Shown here: positions 53,849 to 64,000 of the stretch, piece after piece
Layout of the letters: each line of letters opens with the position of its first letter
How positions within the stretch are numbered: the stretch's first letter is position 1
From: Bifidobacterium breve
Lineage (GTDB): Bacteria > Actinomycetota > Actinomycetes > Nanopelagicales > Nanopelagicaceae
NCBI GenBank assembly: GCA_945889195.1
Contig: CAMDBB010000003.1
Location: 62,001-126,000 of the forward strand
Direction of reading: 5' to 3'
DNA: 64,000 nucleotides
Position numbers and translations under genes: made by a program
Notes under the pieces: generated by a model
The model's database searches: none
The model's input: only the letters and a program-made list of their open reading frames with translations
Told to the model about the DNA's origin: nothing

Positions 53849-54385
53849 ATGACTATGAGTACTTCTGAGAAAGCTTTTTTTGCGACAGGTTGTTTCTGGG
53901 GCGCAGAGCGCCGTTTCTGGAATCTCGATGGTGTAATCGCAACCAGCGTTGGATATATGGGCGGCGCTCGACCTAATCCGAGCTATGAACAAGTCTGCAC
54001 CGGTGTCACAGGACATGCTGAGACTGTAGAAGTTGATTTCGATCCAGCAAAAGTTTCTTACCGCCGCTTACTTGAAGAGTTTTGGGTTATGCATGATCCA
54101 ACCTCGCTCAATCGCCAAGGTGGAGATATTGGAACTCAATATCGCAGCGCAATTTTCACAACGACTGCGGCGCAGCAGTTACAGGCAGAGGTCACCCGAG
54201 ATGTATACCAAGCAGCGCTTACGCGCGATGGCATCGGTCCGATTGTCACTGAAATTGTGAGCGCCGAAGGGGTTCCATATTTCTTAGCTGAGGAATACCA
54301 CCAGAAGTACCTCAAGAAGAATCCCAATGGTTATGACTGCCACTCCAGCACGGGAGTAACTTTTCCGCAGTTGAGTAACTCTTAA
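53849..54385 (+). CDS. msrA: Peptide methionine-S-sulfoxide reductase MsrA
   Basis: About 178 residues with the active-site motif ATGCFWGAERRFW, VTGHAETVEVDFDP, GDIGTQYRSAIF and AEEYHQKYL. It reduces methionine S-sulfoxide in oxidised proteins. The track start overlaps the tRNA; ATG 53849 has GAAGGG 8 nt upstream (ATG 53855 is an alternative). It ends in a 4-nt overlap with the convergent glycosylase gene. Confidence 0.93.
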   Translation: MTMSTSEKAFFATGCFWGAERRFWNLDGVIATSVGYMGGARPNPSYEQVCTGVTGHAETVEVDFDPAKVSYRRLLEEFWVMHDPTSLNRQGGDIGTQYRSAIFTTTAAQQLQAEVTRDVYQAALTRDGIGPIVTEIVSAEGVPYFLAEEYHQKYLKKNPNGYDCHSSTGVTFPQLSNS

Positions 54386-55014
54386 CCCAGCGCTCGCCAG
54401 CAGTACCAGGCCACCACGCTTCGGTAAGGACGAAACTTCTCACCCTTCTTCTCTAGCGCAGCAGGGGTGATCTCTTCACTGAGGCGATAAATTTTTTCGT
54501 ACCCTCGTCTCACACCTAAATCCCCAGTAGGCCAGATATCTAAGCGCCCCAGCTGGAACATCATAAACATGTCAACTGTCCATGGTCCGATTCCCCAGAG
54601 ACCAGTGAGCTGTTGAAAAATCTCTTCATCGTTATCCACTTTATGGAGCTGATTAATCTTTATCTTTTTCGTGAGAGCTGCATCTGCTAGCCCCTGAATA
54701 GTTTTGAATTTGGCTCCCGAAACGCCTGCTGCGCGCATATCTTTCTCAGATATAGCAGCAATGCGCGCAGGTACTACTCGACCCTGCGCCAGCGCCGTAA
54801 CCCTGCCATAGATTGTGTCTGCAGCCTTGACTGCTAACTGCTGTGAAATAACAGATTCGACGAGCGCCTCAAAGTGGCTGACCGGCTCTGGATTTCTACC
54901 GATTGTGCAGAGTGGATGTGCATCTATCACCTTTGCAAAGCGCGCATCACGTCTGGCCAAATCCGCAACGATCTTCTTCATCTGCGAAGCTGTAATCGTC
55001 ATATTCGCGGTCAT
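54382..55014 (-). CDS. DNA-3-methyladenine glycosylase II-type (HhH-GPD)
   Basis: About 210 residues from ATG 55014 (TACGCT 6 nt upstream on the minus strand); the track start 55221 lies inside the divergent lyase gene. SVISQQLAVKAADTIYGRV is the first helical pair. The helix-hairpin-helix LTGLWGIGPWTVDMF is followed by PTGDLGVRRGY with the catalytic Asp. It excises alkylated purines in base-excision repair. It lacks the N-terminal AlkA domain and so resembles short archaeal/Mag-like enzymes. Confidence 0.88.
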   Translation of the reverse strand: MTANMTITASQMKKIVADLARRDARFAKVIDAHPLCTIGRNPEPVSHFEALVESVISQQLAVKAADTIYGRVTALAQGRVVPARIAAISEKDMRAAGVSGAKFKTIQGLADAALTKKIKINQLHKVDNDEEIFQQLTGLWGIGPWTVDMFMMFQLGRLDIWPTGDLGVRRGYEKIYRLSEEITPAALEKKGEKFRPYRSVVAWYCWRALG

Positions 55015-55020
55015 AGATAA

Positions 55021-55042
55021 AGCGTATTGTCGGTGACATACT
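55021..55042. promoter_or_regulatory. Divergent leaderless -10 boxes (glycosylase and C-S lyase)
   Basis: TACGCT on the minus strand (55021-55026) is 6 nt from the glycosylase ATG, and CATACT on the plus strand (55037-55042) is 6 nt from the lyase ATG. Confidence 0.42.
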
Positions 55043-55048
55043 AAGTCC

Positions 55049-56227
55049 ATGAGTGAGAAGAGCGGTTTCGAACTTCGCGCACTCGACTTGAGTGAACTCA
55101 AAACCCATCGCAGCGAAAAGTGGCGCTCCTTCCCTGAAGATGTCTTGCCGCTTCCCGTTGCTGAAATGGATTTTCCGGTAGCAGAGCCCATTCGAAGAAT
55201 TTTGCGAGAGATGGTCGACACTTCAGATCTTGGTTACCTCGGCCCAATTCCTGAACTTGGCAGGGCATTTAGCGTATTTGCCGAACGTCGCTGGGGCTGG
55301 AAGGCAGATGCTGCGCAGGTTCGCATCGCCGCCGATGTTGGTGTTGGCGTAGTTGAAGTTCTTCGCGTTATCACCCAACCCGGTGACAGGATTCTTATCA
55401 ACTCACCGGTCTACCCAAATTTCTGGACGTGGTCTGCTGAGACCAAGTTAGAGCAGGTTGATGTTCCATTTTCGCAAGCGCCTGAGGAAGTAGATGGCAG
55501 CCATTGGGTTCTAGATTGGGATGGAATTGAAAAGGCTTATGCCTCTGGCATCAAAGCACATCTGATTAGCAATCCACATAACCCGCTCGGTAAAGTCTTT
55601 ACCCGCCAAGAACTAACGCGCTTTGCCGACCTTGCCAAGAAATACGGCGTTTATGTCTTAAGCGATGAGATCCATGCACCGCTCACATTTAGCGAACAAG
55701 CCTTCACGCCATTCTTGGCAATCTCTGATGCAGCTCGCGAAGTCGGAATCACCATTACTTCATCGAGCAAGGGATGGAATATCGCAGGTCTGAAATGCGC
55801 CATCATCGTCACTGAAAACGAGAAGCTGCATGAGAAGTTAAACGCTATTGCGCCAGCTACCCACTACCGGGCATCGCTTCTAGGCGGTTTTGCATCTGTT
55901 GCAGCCTTTGAAGAGGGCGAGCCTTGGCTCGATGCCCTGATGGTCAACCTTGATCACAATCGCACACTGGTCGCAGATTTGATTGCAGAGTTAGCCCCTG
56001 AGATTGGCTATCTCATTCCGCATTGCTCATACCTGGCATGGCTTGATCTATCGGCCCTTAAGTTAGGTGATGACCCAGCGGCCGTTCTTGTTGAGAAGGC
56101 AAAGGTCGCCTTTGTTCCAGGAGTTCGTTTTGGTCAGCAATCATCGCAATTTGTTCGCCTTAACTTTGCAACTAGCCCTGAAATTATTCGAGAAGCGATA
56201 ACACGGATCGCCTCGCTGAGGTCTTAA
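55049..56227 (+). CDS. PatB/MalY-type C-S lyase (aminotransferase-like)
   Basis: 392 residues, PLP fold type I. The family start FRSEKW-like HRSEKWRSFPEDVLPLPVAEMDFPVA is present in variant form, with NPHNPLGKVF, LSDEIHAPL and the PLP-lysine in SSSKGWNIAGLKCA. MalY/PatB enzymes cleave cystathionine or cysteine conjugates to thiols, ammonia and pyruvate. In an organism with mycothiol it may also process S-conjugates (inference). Confidence 0.88.
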   Translation: MSEKSGFELRALDLSELKTHRSEKWRSFPEDVLPLPVAEMDFPVAEPIRRILREMVDTSDLGYLGPIPELGRAFSVFAERRWGWKADAAQVRIAADVGVGVVEVLRVITQPGDRILINSPVYPNFWTWSAETKLEQVDVPFSQAPEEVDGSHWVLDWDGIEKAYASGIKAHLISNPHNPLGKVFTRQELTRFADLAKKYGVYVLSDEIHAPLTFSEQAFTPFLAISDAAREVGITITSSSKGWNIAGLKCAIIVTENEKLHEKLNAIAPATHYRASLLGGFASVAAFEEGEPWLDALMVNLDHNRTLVADLIAELAPEIGYLIPHCSYLAWLDLSALKLGDDPAAVLVEKAKVAFVPGVRFGQQSSQFVRLNFATSPEIIREAITRIASLRS

Positions 56228-56251
56228 CGCGCAAAAGTGCACAAACTGGAG

Positions 56252-56257
56252 TATTTT
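56252..56257 (+). promoter_or_regulatory. Putative leaderless -10 box for the 49-residue ORF
   Basis: TATTTT is followed by 7 nt and ATG 56265. Confidence 0.38.
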
Positions 56258-56264
56258 TATACCT

Positions 56265-56414
56265 ATGAAAGCGCTACGTAGACTCATCGCCGCAGTTACT
56301 GTGGCAATTCTGGCCTTTCGCGCTGTCGGTTCATTCCTTTCATGGGTTGAGAAGCAAGATGACTCCAACACTGATGCCTGGATAGATGAAGATGAATTTG
56401 AAGATGCGAAATGA
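56265..56414 (+). CDS. Small membrane protein with acidic tail (49 residues)
   Basis: Too short for the ORF track. The product starts MKALRRLIAAVTVAILAF, a basic start plus one hydrophobic helix, and ends in an acidic stretch (WIDEDEFEDAK). Its stop overlaps the ATG of the next gene (ATGA), the standard coupling junction in this genome, and a TATTTT box precedes the ATG; both support a real gene. No family recognised. Confidence 0.65.
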   Translation: MKALRRLIAAVTVAILAFRAVGSFLSWVEKQDDSNTDAWIDEDEFEDAK

Positions 56415-56797
56415 GCGCTGATACATATATCCCCGGTACCTGCAATATTGGCAAAGGTGAAGTTCGCCGTCGCCAAGTAGTTGCGCTCATCGGAGCCGCC
56501 TTGAGCGTCTTCACTTTGGTCGGTCTCATCTCAACAAGTGCAGCCCCTGGTGCTCGACTAGGAATCTTTATTCCATTATCTGTGGCCTCTATTGGCTGGG
56601 TGCAGTCACGGAAGAAATTCTGTTTAGCCTATGGCTTTATGGGCACCTTTAACTTTGGAAAGTTAGGAGAGCTTTCTAAGGTCGCTGACAAGAGCTCGCT
56701 AGCGGCAGATCGTAAAACTGCCTTCTCAATCTTGGGGCAATCGGTATCACTGGCGGCGATTCTGACCCTCATTGTTTATCTGCTACCTCTCACTTAA
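56411..56797 (+). CDS. Hypothetical membrane protein
   Basis: 128 residues with three hydrophobic segments (about 23-43, 48-62 and 105-125) and a cysteine near the N-terminus (PGTCNIG). I recognise no family. It overlaps the 49-residue membrane ORF by 4 nt, so the two are probably made together. The next gene (HPF-like) is 46 nt downstream. Confidence 0.75.
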   Translation: MSADTYIPGTCNIGKGEVRRRQVVALIGAALSVFTLVGLISTSAAPGARLGIFIPLSVASIGWVQSRKKFCLAYGFMGTFNFGKLGELSKVADKSSLAADRKTAFSILGQSVSLAAILTLIVYLLPLT

Positions 56798-56843
56798 CTT
56801 CTTAGCTCTTACAATTTCTGTCACTTAGTGCCATTGTGTACTT

Positions 56844-57191
56844 GTGAAAATCATTATCCACACCCGGCATGCAGAACTTGCAAGTGACTTTAAATCAATC
56901 GCTGAAGAGAAACTCCTTTCAATGGAGCGCTTTAGCGTCACCATCGACCGTGTAGAAGTCGAAGTGATGCACGAGGCAAACCCACGTCAAGGAAAGAACT
57001 CTCATCGCGTCATCATCACCTCACACGGATCAGGGCCGCTTCTGCGAGCTGAAGAGACTGGCTTTAATGATCTGGCAGCATTTGACGGCGCCATTAAAAG
57101 TATCGAACTACAGATTCGCCGTATTCATGAGAAGACTAAAAGCCATGGACGAAAAACGCTACGGACTATGGAAGTAGATGTCAGCGAATAG
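56844..57191 (+). CDS. hpf: Short HPF/RaiA-type ribosome hibernation factor
   Basis: 115 residues. IIIHTRHAELASDFKSIAEEKL, VEVEVMHEANPRQGKNSHRV and the second helix IKSIELQIRRIHEKTKSH fit the S30AE N-terminal domain, which binds the 30S subunit in stationary phase. The C-terminal dimerisation domain of the long actinobacterial HPF is missing, so it resembles short HPF/YfiA. GTG start. It is normally found between comF and secA; here it lies about 10 kb away. Confidence 0.85.
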   Translation: MKIIIHTRHAELASDFKSIAEEKLLSMERFSVTIDRVEVEVMHEANPRQGKNSHRVIITSHGSGPLLRAEETGFNDLAAFDGAIKSIELQIRRIHEKTKSHGRKTLRTMEVDVSE

Positions 57192-57641
57192 TTAACGCTT
57201 AGCTCTACCTTTTTGTTCTGACTTTTGGTCAGCTTTTTCAGAATTTAACTTTTCGGGCTTTGCTGGGGGAGTTGGCATTGGCCCTAAAGCAAGTACTGCT
57301 GCATCGCGCAGAGTGATTGCAAGTGCAACGGCGTTACGACGAGCCGACCATGTAGAAGTCTTCTGTTCTGGAGTTATTGCATTGAGCATTGCGGCTCTGG
57401 CATCTGCATTTGCCTTATCAACTGAGTTCTTAAAGATTGCATTAATTACGCGCATCCTAGAACCTCGATCTTTTAGAGCTTGCTGATACTCATCGCGATC
57501 GAGTTTGTACTGCTCTAGTGGAGTTTTGTAAGCGTCAGCTGTCGCAGTTGGAGATGGGGTTGGCTCCGCTTGTGCTGGAGTTGAAGCCGCGAGCGTAAAG
57601 AGAAGCAGCGTTGCTGCGGTTAATTCTCGACGCTTTTGCAT
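57192..57641 (-). CDS. Secreted small protein of unknown function
   Basis: 149 residues from ATG 57641. A signal peptide (TAATLLLFTLAASTPAQAEP) is followed by a Pro/Thr-rich linker, a helical charged central region (YKLDRDEYQQALKDRGSR, NSVDKANADARAAML) and a Lys/Glu-rich tail ending KGRAKR. No family recognised. The track start (57860) overlaps the divergent regulator; TACTAT lies 6 nt before the chosen ATG. It is divergent from a two-component system and might be its target (inference). Confidence 0.78.
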   Translation of the reverse strand: MQKRRELTAATLLLFTLAASTPAQAEPTPSPTATADAYKTPLEQYKLDRDEYQQALKDRGSRMRVINAIFKNSVDKANADARAAMLNAITPEQKTSTWSARRNAVALAITLRDAAVLALGPMPTPPAKPEKLNSEKADQKSEQKGRAKR

Positions 57642-57647
57642 GAGTAA

Positions 57648-57653
57648 ATAGTA
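57648..57653 (-). promoter_or_regulatory. Putative leaderless -10 box for the secreted protein gene
   Basis: TACTAT on the minus strand, 6 nt before the ATG at 57641. Confidence 0.42.
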
Positions 57654-57753
57654 GATGCGAAGGGGTGTGAATATTCTGTGAAAGGGCTCATGAGTCCGTG
57701 TGCAAGGGTGTGATTTGGTAGCAAACTCGCATAGAGCGTGGCAGGGTATAGCC

Positions 57754-58440
57754 ATGAGCCAACTAATCATGATTATTGATGACGAAGCGGGTATGCGCGA
57801 TTTATTGGGGGATGCGCTAAAGCTGGCCGGCTTCGAGACTGTAACAGCCGCAGATGCCATGATTGCTCAGACGCTTTTGCGTACAACCAAGCCCGATCTT
57901 CTCATTGTCGATATCAATATGCCGCTGATGGATGGTTTTGAATTTATTGAGCGTATTCGTAGTAACGGTGATAACACCCCTGCGCTGATGCTCAGTGCGC
58001 GTGGTGATCGCGCAGATATCACTAAGGGTCTAACTCTAGGGGCGGATGATTACGTCACTAAACCTTTTGGGCTCGAAGAGTTGGTCTTACGTATTAAGGC
58101 GATTCTCCGCCGTTCGCAATTCACTGTAGAAACGGCCACAAATTTAAGTAGTGGGCCGATCACCTTAGATAGCGATACTCATCAAGTCACCTTTAAAGAC
58201 GAAGTTGTTGATTTATCGCCGACAGAGTTCCGCCTTCTACATGTACTGCTTGAGAGCAAAGGTCGAGTCTTGAGTAAAACTTATCTTCTCGATGAAGTCT
58301 GGGGAATCACCTTTGAATCTGAAAGTACTGTGGTTGATACCTACATTTCGTACTTGAGAAAGAAGCTTCATCGCGACGGATATGAGGGAATTAAGACTAT
58401 TCGAGGAGTTGGATTTCAGCTGCAGCCGGAGAAGCAGTGA
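57754..58440 (+). CDS. OmpR-family response regulator
   Basis: 228 residues. The receiver domain has IIDDEAG, phospho-acceptor Asp53 (LLIVDINMP) and the Lys of TKPFG; the C-terminal winged helix has LSPTEFRLLHVLLESKGRVL and VDTYISYLRKKL. ATG 57754 (MSQLIMII) replaces the longer track start. It is coupled to its kinase gene by a GTGA overlap. The regulon is unknown; PrrA/TcrA-like groups are similar. Confidence 0.92.
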   Translation: MSQLIMIIDDEAGMRDLLGDALKLAGFETVTAADAMIAQTLLRTTKPDLLIVDINMPLMDGFEFIERIRSNGDNTPALMLSARGDRADITKGLTLGADDYVTKPFGLEELVLRIKAILRRSQFTVETATNLSSGPITLDSDTHQVTFKDEVVDLSPTEFRLLHVLLESKGRVLSKTYLLDEVWGITFESESTVVDTYISYLRKKLHRDGYEGIKTIRGVGFQLQPEKQ

Positions 58441-59654
58441 AGTTATCTCAAACTTCTCGAGTTAGTTTCTTTACTGTATTACTTCTTACCCTCTTTACCG
58501 TTGGAATCGGTGGAATTACCGTCAAGCACTCACTCGATGTCGAAGTACAAAAAGTCGATCAAAGCCTAGGTTTTGTTGCTCTGAGCGCCTACGAGAATCC
58601 TGGTCAGGCTGTAGGTGCTGCGCTCTTTGCCATCGAGCAATCAAATTTAGATGCAACCCTTACCTTGCTGGCGCGCGATGGTTCAGAGACACTTATTAAT
58701 GAATCGACTCTGCAATATCCGGGCGCTCCAGCGCTTAGAGAGGTAGAGAAAGCGGTACGTAGCGCAGTTCGAGTATCTGCCGAAACGCCCTTTCGCATCC
58801 GCACAGTTCCGCTTGAGGGTGGAGATTTCATCATCATCGCTCTTTCGACGAGCGAGATAGATGCCAACTTCATTTCAGATCTACAGTACTTGGCACTTGT
58901 TACGCTGATTCTTAACTCATTTGCATCAGGCCTTCTCTTCCTCTACTTCCGACGTGAACGTCGTACCGCAGATTCCGCGTCCTTGGCTCGTATGCAAGAA
59001 TTTTTGGGTGATGCCTCGCACGAACTTCGCACCCCACTGACTGTCATCAAGGGCTATGTTGAAATGCTCAGTAAAGATCAGTTAACTGCGCCGGCAGATA
59101 AATCCCGCGCCTTTAACCGCGTGGGTAGCGAAATTACTCGTATGGAGACTTTGATTCAAGACCTGCTACTTCTTGCTGAACTAGGCGAAAGTGGAGCTCG
59201 CGATATCGAGACCATTGACTTAAGTGAGATTGTTACGGCTCATGGAACTGATTTCACAACGCTGAATCCAGATCGCACCGTAGGTCTACAAGTAACACCG
59301 GGCCTCTTTATCGTGGGCTCTCGCGATTACATCTCGCGATTTATTCAAAATGCGCTGACCAATATTGTGCGCCATACCGGTTCGCGCGATTCGGTACGGA
59401 TAACTCTGGTCAAGAGCGGAAAACAGATTGAGCTAAAGATTGAAGATTCAGGGCCTGGATTACCCGATAGCGCTTACCGCGAGGATATTCGCTCGCTCAA
59501 TAGATTTGATAAGTCGCGCTCACGTGAAAATGGTGGCTCAGGCTTAGGTATGAGCATCATGTCGGCTGTTATTGAAAAGCTCGATGGCAAGTTTTCGCTT
59601 CGCAAGAGTGAAATGGGTGGGCTTGCCATAGTTGCGCAACTGCCGATTGCTTAA
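58437..59654 (+). CDS. Sensor histidine kinase
   Basis: 405 residues: helix 1 (about 9-30), an extracytoplasmic part to about 148, helix 2 (about 150-170), a DHp domain with His195 in GDASHELRTPLTVIKGYVEML (quoted in part), and an ATPase domain with NALTNIVRHT, DSGPGLP and GGSGLGMSI. No clear HAMP, as the DHp follows helix 2 closely. It pairs with the regulator upstream (GTGA overlap). It overlaps convergent terC by 4 nt. Confidence 0.91.
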   Translation: MKLSQTSRVSFFTVLLLTLFTVGIGGITVKHSLDVEVQKVDQSLGFVALSAYENPGQAVGAALFAIEQSNLDATLTLLARDGSETLINESTLQYPGAPALREVEKAVRSAVRVSAETPFRIRTVPLEGGDFIIIALSTSEIDANFISDLQYLALVTLILNSFASGLLFLYFRRERRTADSASLARMQEFLGDASHELRTPLTVIKGYVEMLSKDQLTAPADKSRAFNRVGSEITRMETLIQDLLLLAELGESGARDIETIDLSEIVTAHGTDFTTLNPDRTVGLQVTPGLFIVGSRDYISRFIQNALTNIVRHTGSRDSVRITLVKSGKQIELKIEDSGPGLPDSAYREDIRSLNRFDKSRSRENGGSGLGMSIMSAVIEKLDGKFSLRKSEMGGLAIVAQLPIA

Positions 59655-60550
59655 ACTTTTTTGCGGGTAGCAATCAAGCTAGTAACAGTGGCTGTTCCGA
59701 TACATAACACAATGACGCTCAAGCTCTGGGTAATTGTAATCTCTGGAATATGAATGCCCGCGATCTCGTGCCAGCCAACTGCATGGCAGGCGTGGAAGAT
59801 AAGTTTGACTCCAATAAAGCCAAGGACAACTGAAAGCCCACGACCAATATGGATAAGTCTCTCCATCAACCCACCGATGAGGAAGTAGAGCTGGCGTAGA
59901 CCCATCAGCGCAAAGACATTTGCAGTGATGACGATATAAACATTTTGTGTCAGACCGAAGATTGCCGGGATTGAATCGAGAGCAAAGAGCAGATCTGTCA
60001 TTCCGAGTGCAATCAGCGCGATAGTAAATGGCTTTACTCCACGTTCCTGGAGCGCGCGAATGATTCCACTCTCTTTCTCATCTTCTCCGTGGGTCGCACT
60101 TTCGGCATAAAGTTGAATTGCTGTGTAGAGCAAGAAAGCACCGAAGACGAAGAAGACTGCTTCAAATCGTGCAATCACTGCAGCTCCTACGCTGATGGCG
60201 ATAATGCGAAGAACCAGCGCAATAACAATTCCTATAAGCAAAGCTAGTTGCTGGCGCTCTTTAGAAATTTTGAGCTTGGTCAGAATGATGACAAAGACAA
60301 AGAGATTGTCGAATGAGAGTGAGTATTCGGTGAGCCAGCCAGCAAAGAATTCCTGTTGAGCTTGCGAATCAACCCATCCACCAAGTGAAATACCGAATCC
60401 GATTGCCAGGCTGACATAAAAGGCGGTCCACATGAGCACTTCTCGCATGGAGGTTTCTTTATTGCGATTCTTAATAGCCCAAGTGAAGTCAAAGGTGAGG
60501 ATTGCAAGGAGTGCAATTATCGTTATCAGCCACTCAGTAGTCGAAACCAT
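59651..60550 (-). CDS. TerC family integral membrane protein
   Basis: 299 residues with about seven to nine membrane helices. FFAGWLTEYSLSFDNLFVFVIIL and FALDSIPAIFGLTQN contain the conserved TerC aspartates. The family includes Alx and proteins implicated in manganese export and envelope metal homeostasis. The ATG 60550 lies 6 nt from a minus-strand TAGTCT box shared with the divergent methyltransferase promoter. Confidence 0.9.
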   Translation of the reverse strand: MVSTTEWLITIIALLAILTFDFTWAIKNRNKETSMREVLMWTAFYVSLAIGFGISLGGWVDSQAQQEFFAGWLTEYSLSFDNLFVFVIILTKLKISKERQQLALLIGIVIALVLRIIAISVGAAVIARFEAVFFVFGAFLLYTAIQLYAESATHGEDEKESGIIRALQERGVKPFTIALIALGMTDLLFALDSIPAIFGLTQNVYIVITANVFALMGLRQLYFLIGGLMERLIHIGRGLSVVLGFIGVKLIFHACHAVGWHEIAGIHIPEITITQSLSVIVLCIGTATVTSLIATRKKV

Positions 60551-60556
60551 TGCGGC

Positions 60557-60566
60557 AGACTAGCAT
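60557..60566. promoter_or_regulatory. Overlapping divergent -10 boxes (terC and methyltransferase)
   Basis: AGACTAGCAT reads TAGTCT on the minus strand (60557-60562), 6 nt before the terC ATG, and TAGCAT on the plus strand (60561-60566), 8 nt before GTG 60575. The boxes share the TA at 60561-60562, so both leaderless starts lie in a 24-nt spacer. Confidence 0.48.
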
Positions 60567-60574
60567 TCTCTCTC

Positions 60575-63579
<3,005 letters not shown>

Positions 63580-63590
63580 TTCTGAAAGAG

Positions 63591-64000
63591 TTACTTCTTC
63601 TTAAACCAGACTGTTGTCCCTGCTGGAATCTTTCCATTCACAAGCGGTTTGGATGAGATCAAAATTTCACCCTTAGGCATGGTGTATTCCTGTGCTCTAA
63701 AGTTGGTGATGCAGTTCCACCCATTGGGTCTTGAGAAGTGAAGAACTGATACATCGCTGGTCTTATGCCACTTAATCTCTTCCTTCGTCTGCAAATCCTT
63801 ACGTAGCTCTAACGCGCGGCGATAGATAGCAAGAGGTGAGTGTGCATCCTTCTCTTCGACTTCTACTGAGTAATCGCCAAACCAATTTGGTTGCGGCAAG
63901 TGCGCACTGCCTGTACCAAAGCCAAATGATGAACCTGATTTTGTCCATGGCAGCGGCACTCGGCAGCCATCGCGACCCTTATCAATCTTGTGGTTACGCA
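63591..64000 (-). CDS. Alpha-glucosidase (GH13), C-terminal part, runs off the right edge
   Basis: The frame continues beyond the track start (63959) to the window edge: RNHKIDKGRDGCRVPLPW, then SGSSFGFGTGSAHLPQPNW. GRDGCRVPLPW is the conserved late segment of GH13 oligo-1,6-/alpha-glucosidases, followed by the C-terminal beta domain ending AGTTVWFKKK. The catalytic residues lie outside the window. It hydrolyses alpha-linked oligosaccharides. Its stop is 11 nt from the convergent FKBP gene. Confidence 0.85.
   Translation of the reverse strand, partial: RNHKIDKGRDGCRVPLPWTKSGSSFGFGTGSAHLPQPNWFGDYSVEVEEKDAHSPLAIYRRALELRKDLQTKEEIKWHKTSDVSVLHFSRPNGWNCITNFRAQEYTMPKGEILISSKPLVNGKIPAGTTVWFKKK

Noticed and set aside
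53558-54016. 152-residue minus-strand ORF in the track
   Set aside because: It spans the tRNA-Arg gene and the 5' parts of whiB1 and msrA; the composition is not protein-like.

Overview
The window looks like a compact core-genome stretch of a small-genome, moderate-GC member of the Actinobacteria. The lineage evidence is two WhiB proteins, a mycothiol gene (MshB), the acyl-CoA carboxylase set with its epsilon subunit, MtrA/MtrB, PdtaS, and actinobacteria-restricted families (DUF3117, DUF3107, DUF3499, DUF5719-like, Rv3235-like, DUF6912-like). Base composition is near 50 percent GC, genes abut or overlap, and no insertion sequence, prophage, CRISPR array or rRNA is visible. This suits freshwater streamlined actinobacteria (acI/Nanopelagicales type); that placement is my inference.

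Layout. 1-6.7 kb (minus strand): accD-accE-maf-accA-punA-pmm-deoC, acyl-CoA carboxylation plus nucleoside salvage. 6.7-9.1 kb: birA-purK-purE. 9.1-15.4 kb: an envelope block with UDP-glucose dehydrogenase, an LCP ligase, a glycosyltransferase, a Wzm/Wzt-type exporter and a SpoIID protein. 15.4-24.4 kb: dapD, LOG, a lone sigma region 4 protein, DUF3117, pepA, O-methyltransferase, htrA, tatB, mrp, DUF1003, MgtE-N/CBS; this resembles the mycobacterial sigE neighbourhood without sigE and rseA. 24.4-34.5 kb: transporters, PHP phosphatase, DEAD helicase-DUF3107-TetR, moeZ-mshB, an unusual SH3-CysRS fusion, ferredoxin and dapC. 34.5-53.6 kb: the classic manC-whiB-GT2-DUF5719-DUF3499-manB-sahH-mtrAB-comF-secA block, followed by SAF and MinD-like genes, pdtaS and whiB1; lpqB and hpf are missing from their usual places. 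53.7-64 kb: tRNA-Arg(CCG), msrA, a DNA glycosylase, a C-S lyase, a short HPF, a second two-component system, terC, a methyltransferase, argG, an FKBP and the end of an alpha-glucosidase.

Themes. Many first-in-unit genes start 6-8 nt after a TANNNT-like box with no room for a leader, which suggests leaderless transcription is the default. Divergent pairs share extremely short spacers, and in two cases the opposing -10 boxes overlap. Genes inside operons are joined by ATGA/GTGA overlaps. Two genes (pepA and the FKBP) have no ATG/GTG/TTG where their conserved N-termini begin, and may start on ATT. I found no clear-cut new defence or biosynthetic system. The most unusual items are the SH3-CysRS fusion, the non-canonical starts, the shared -10 promoters and the eroded sigE locus. 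All family assignments and synteny statements come from reading the sequence and memory; no database search was run.
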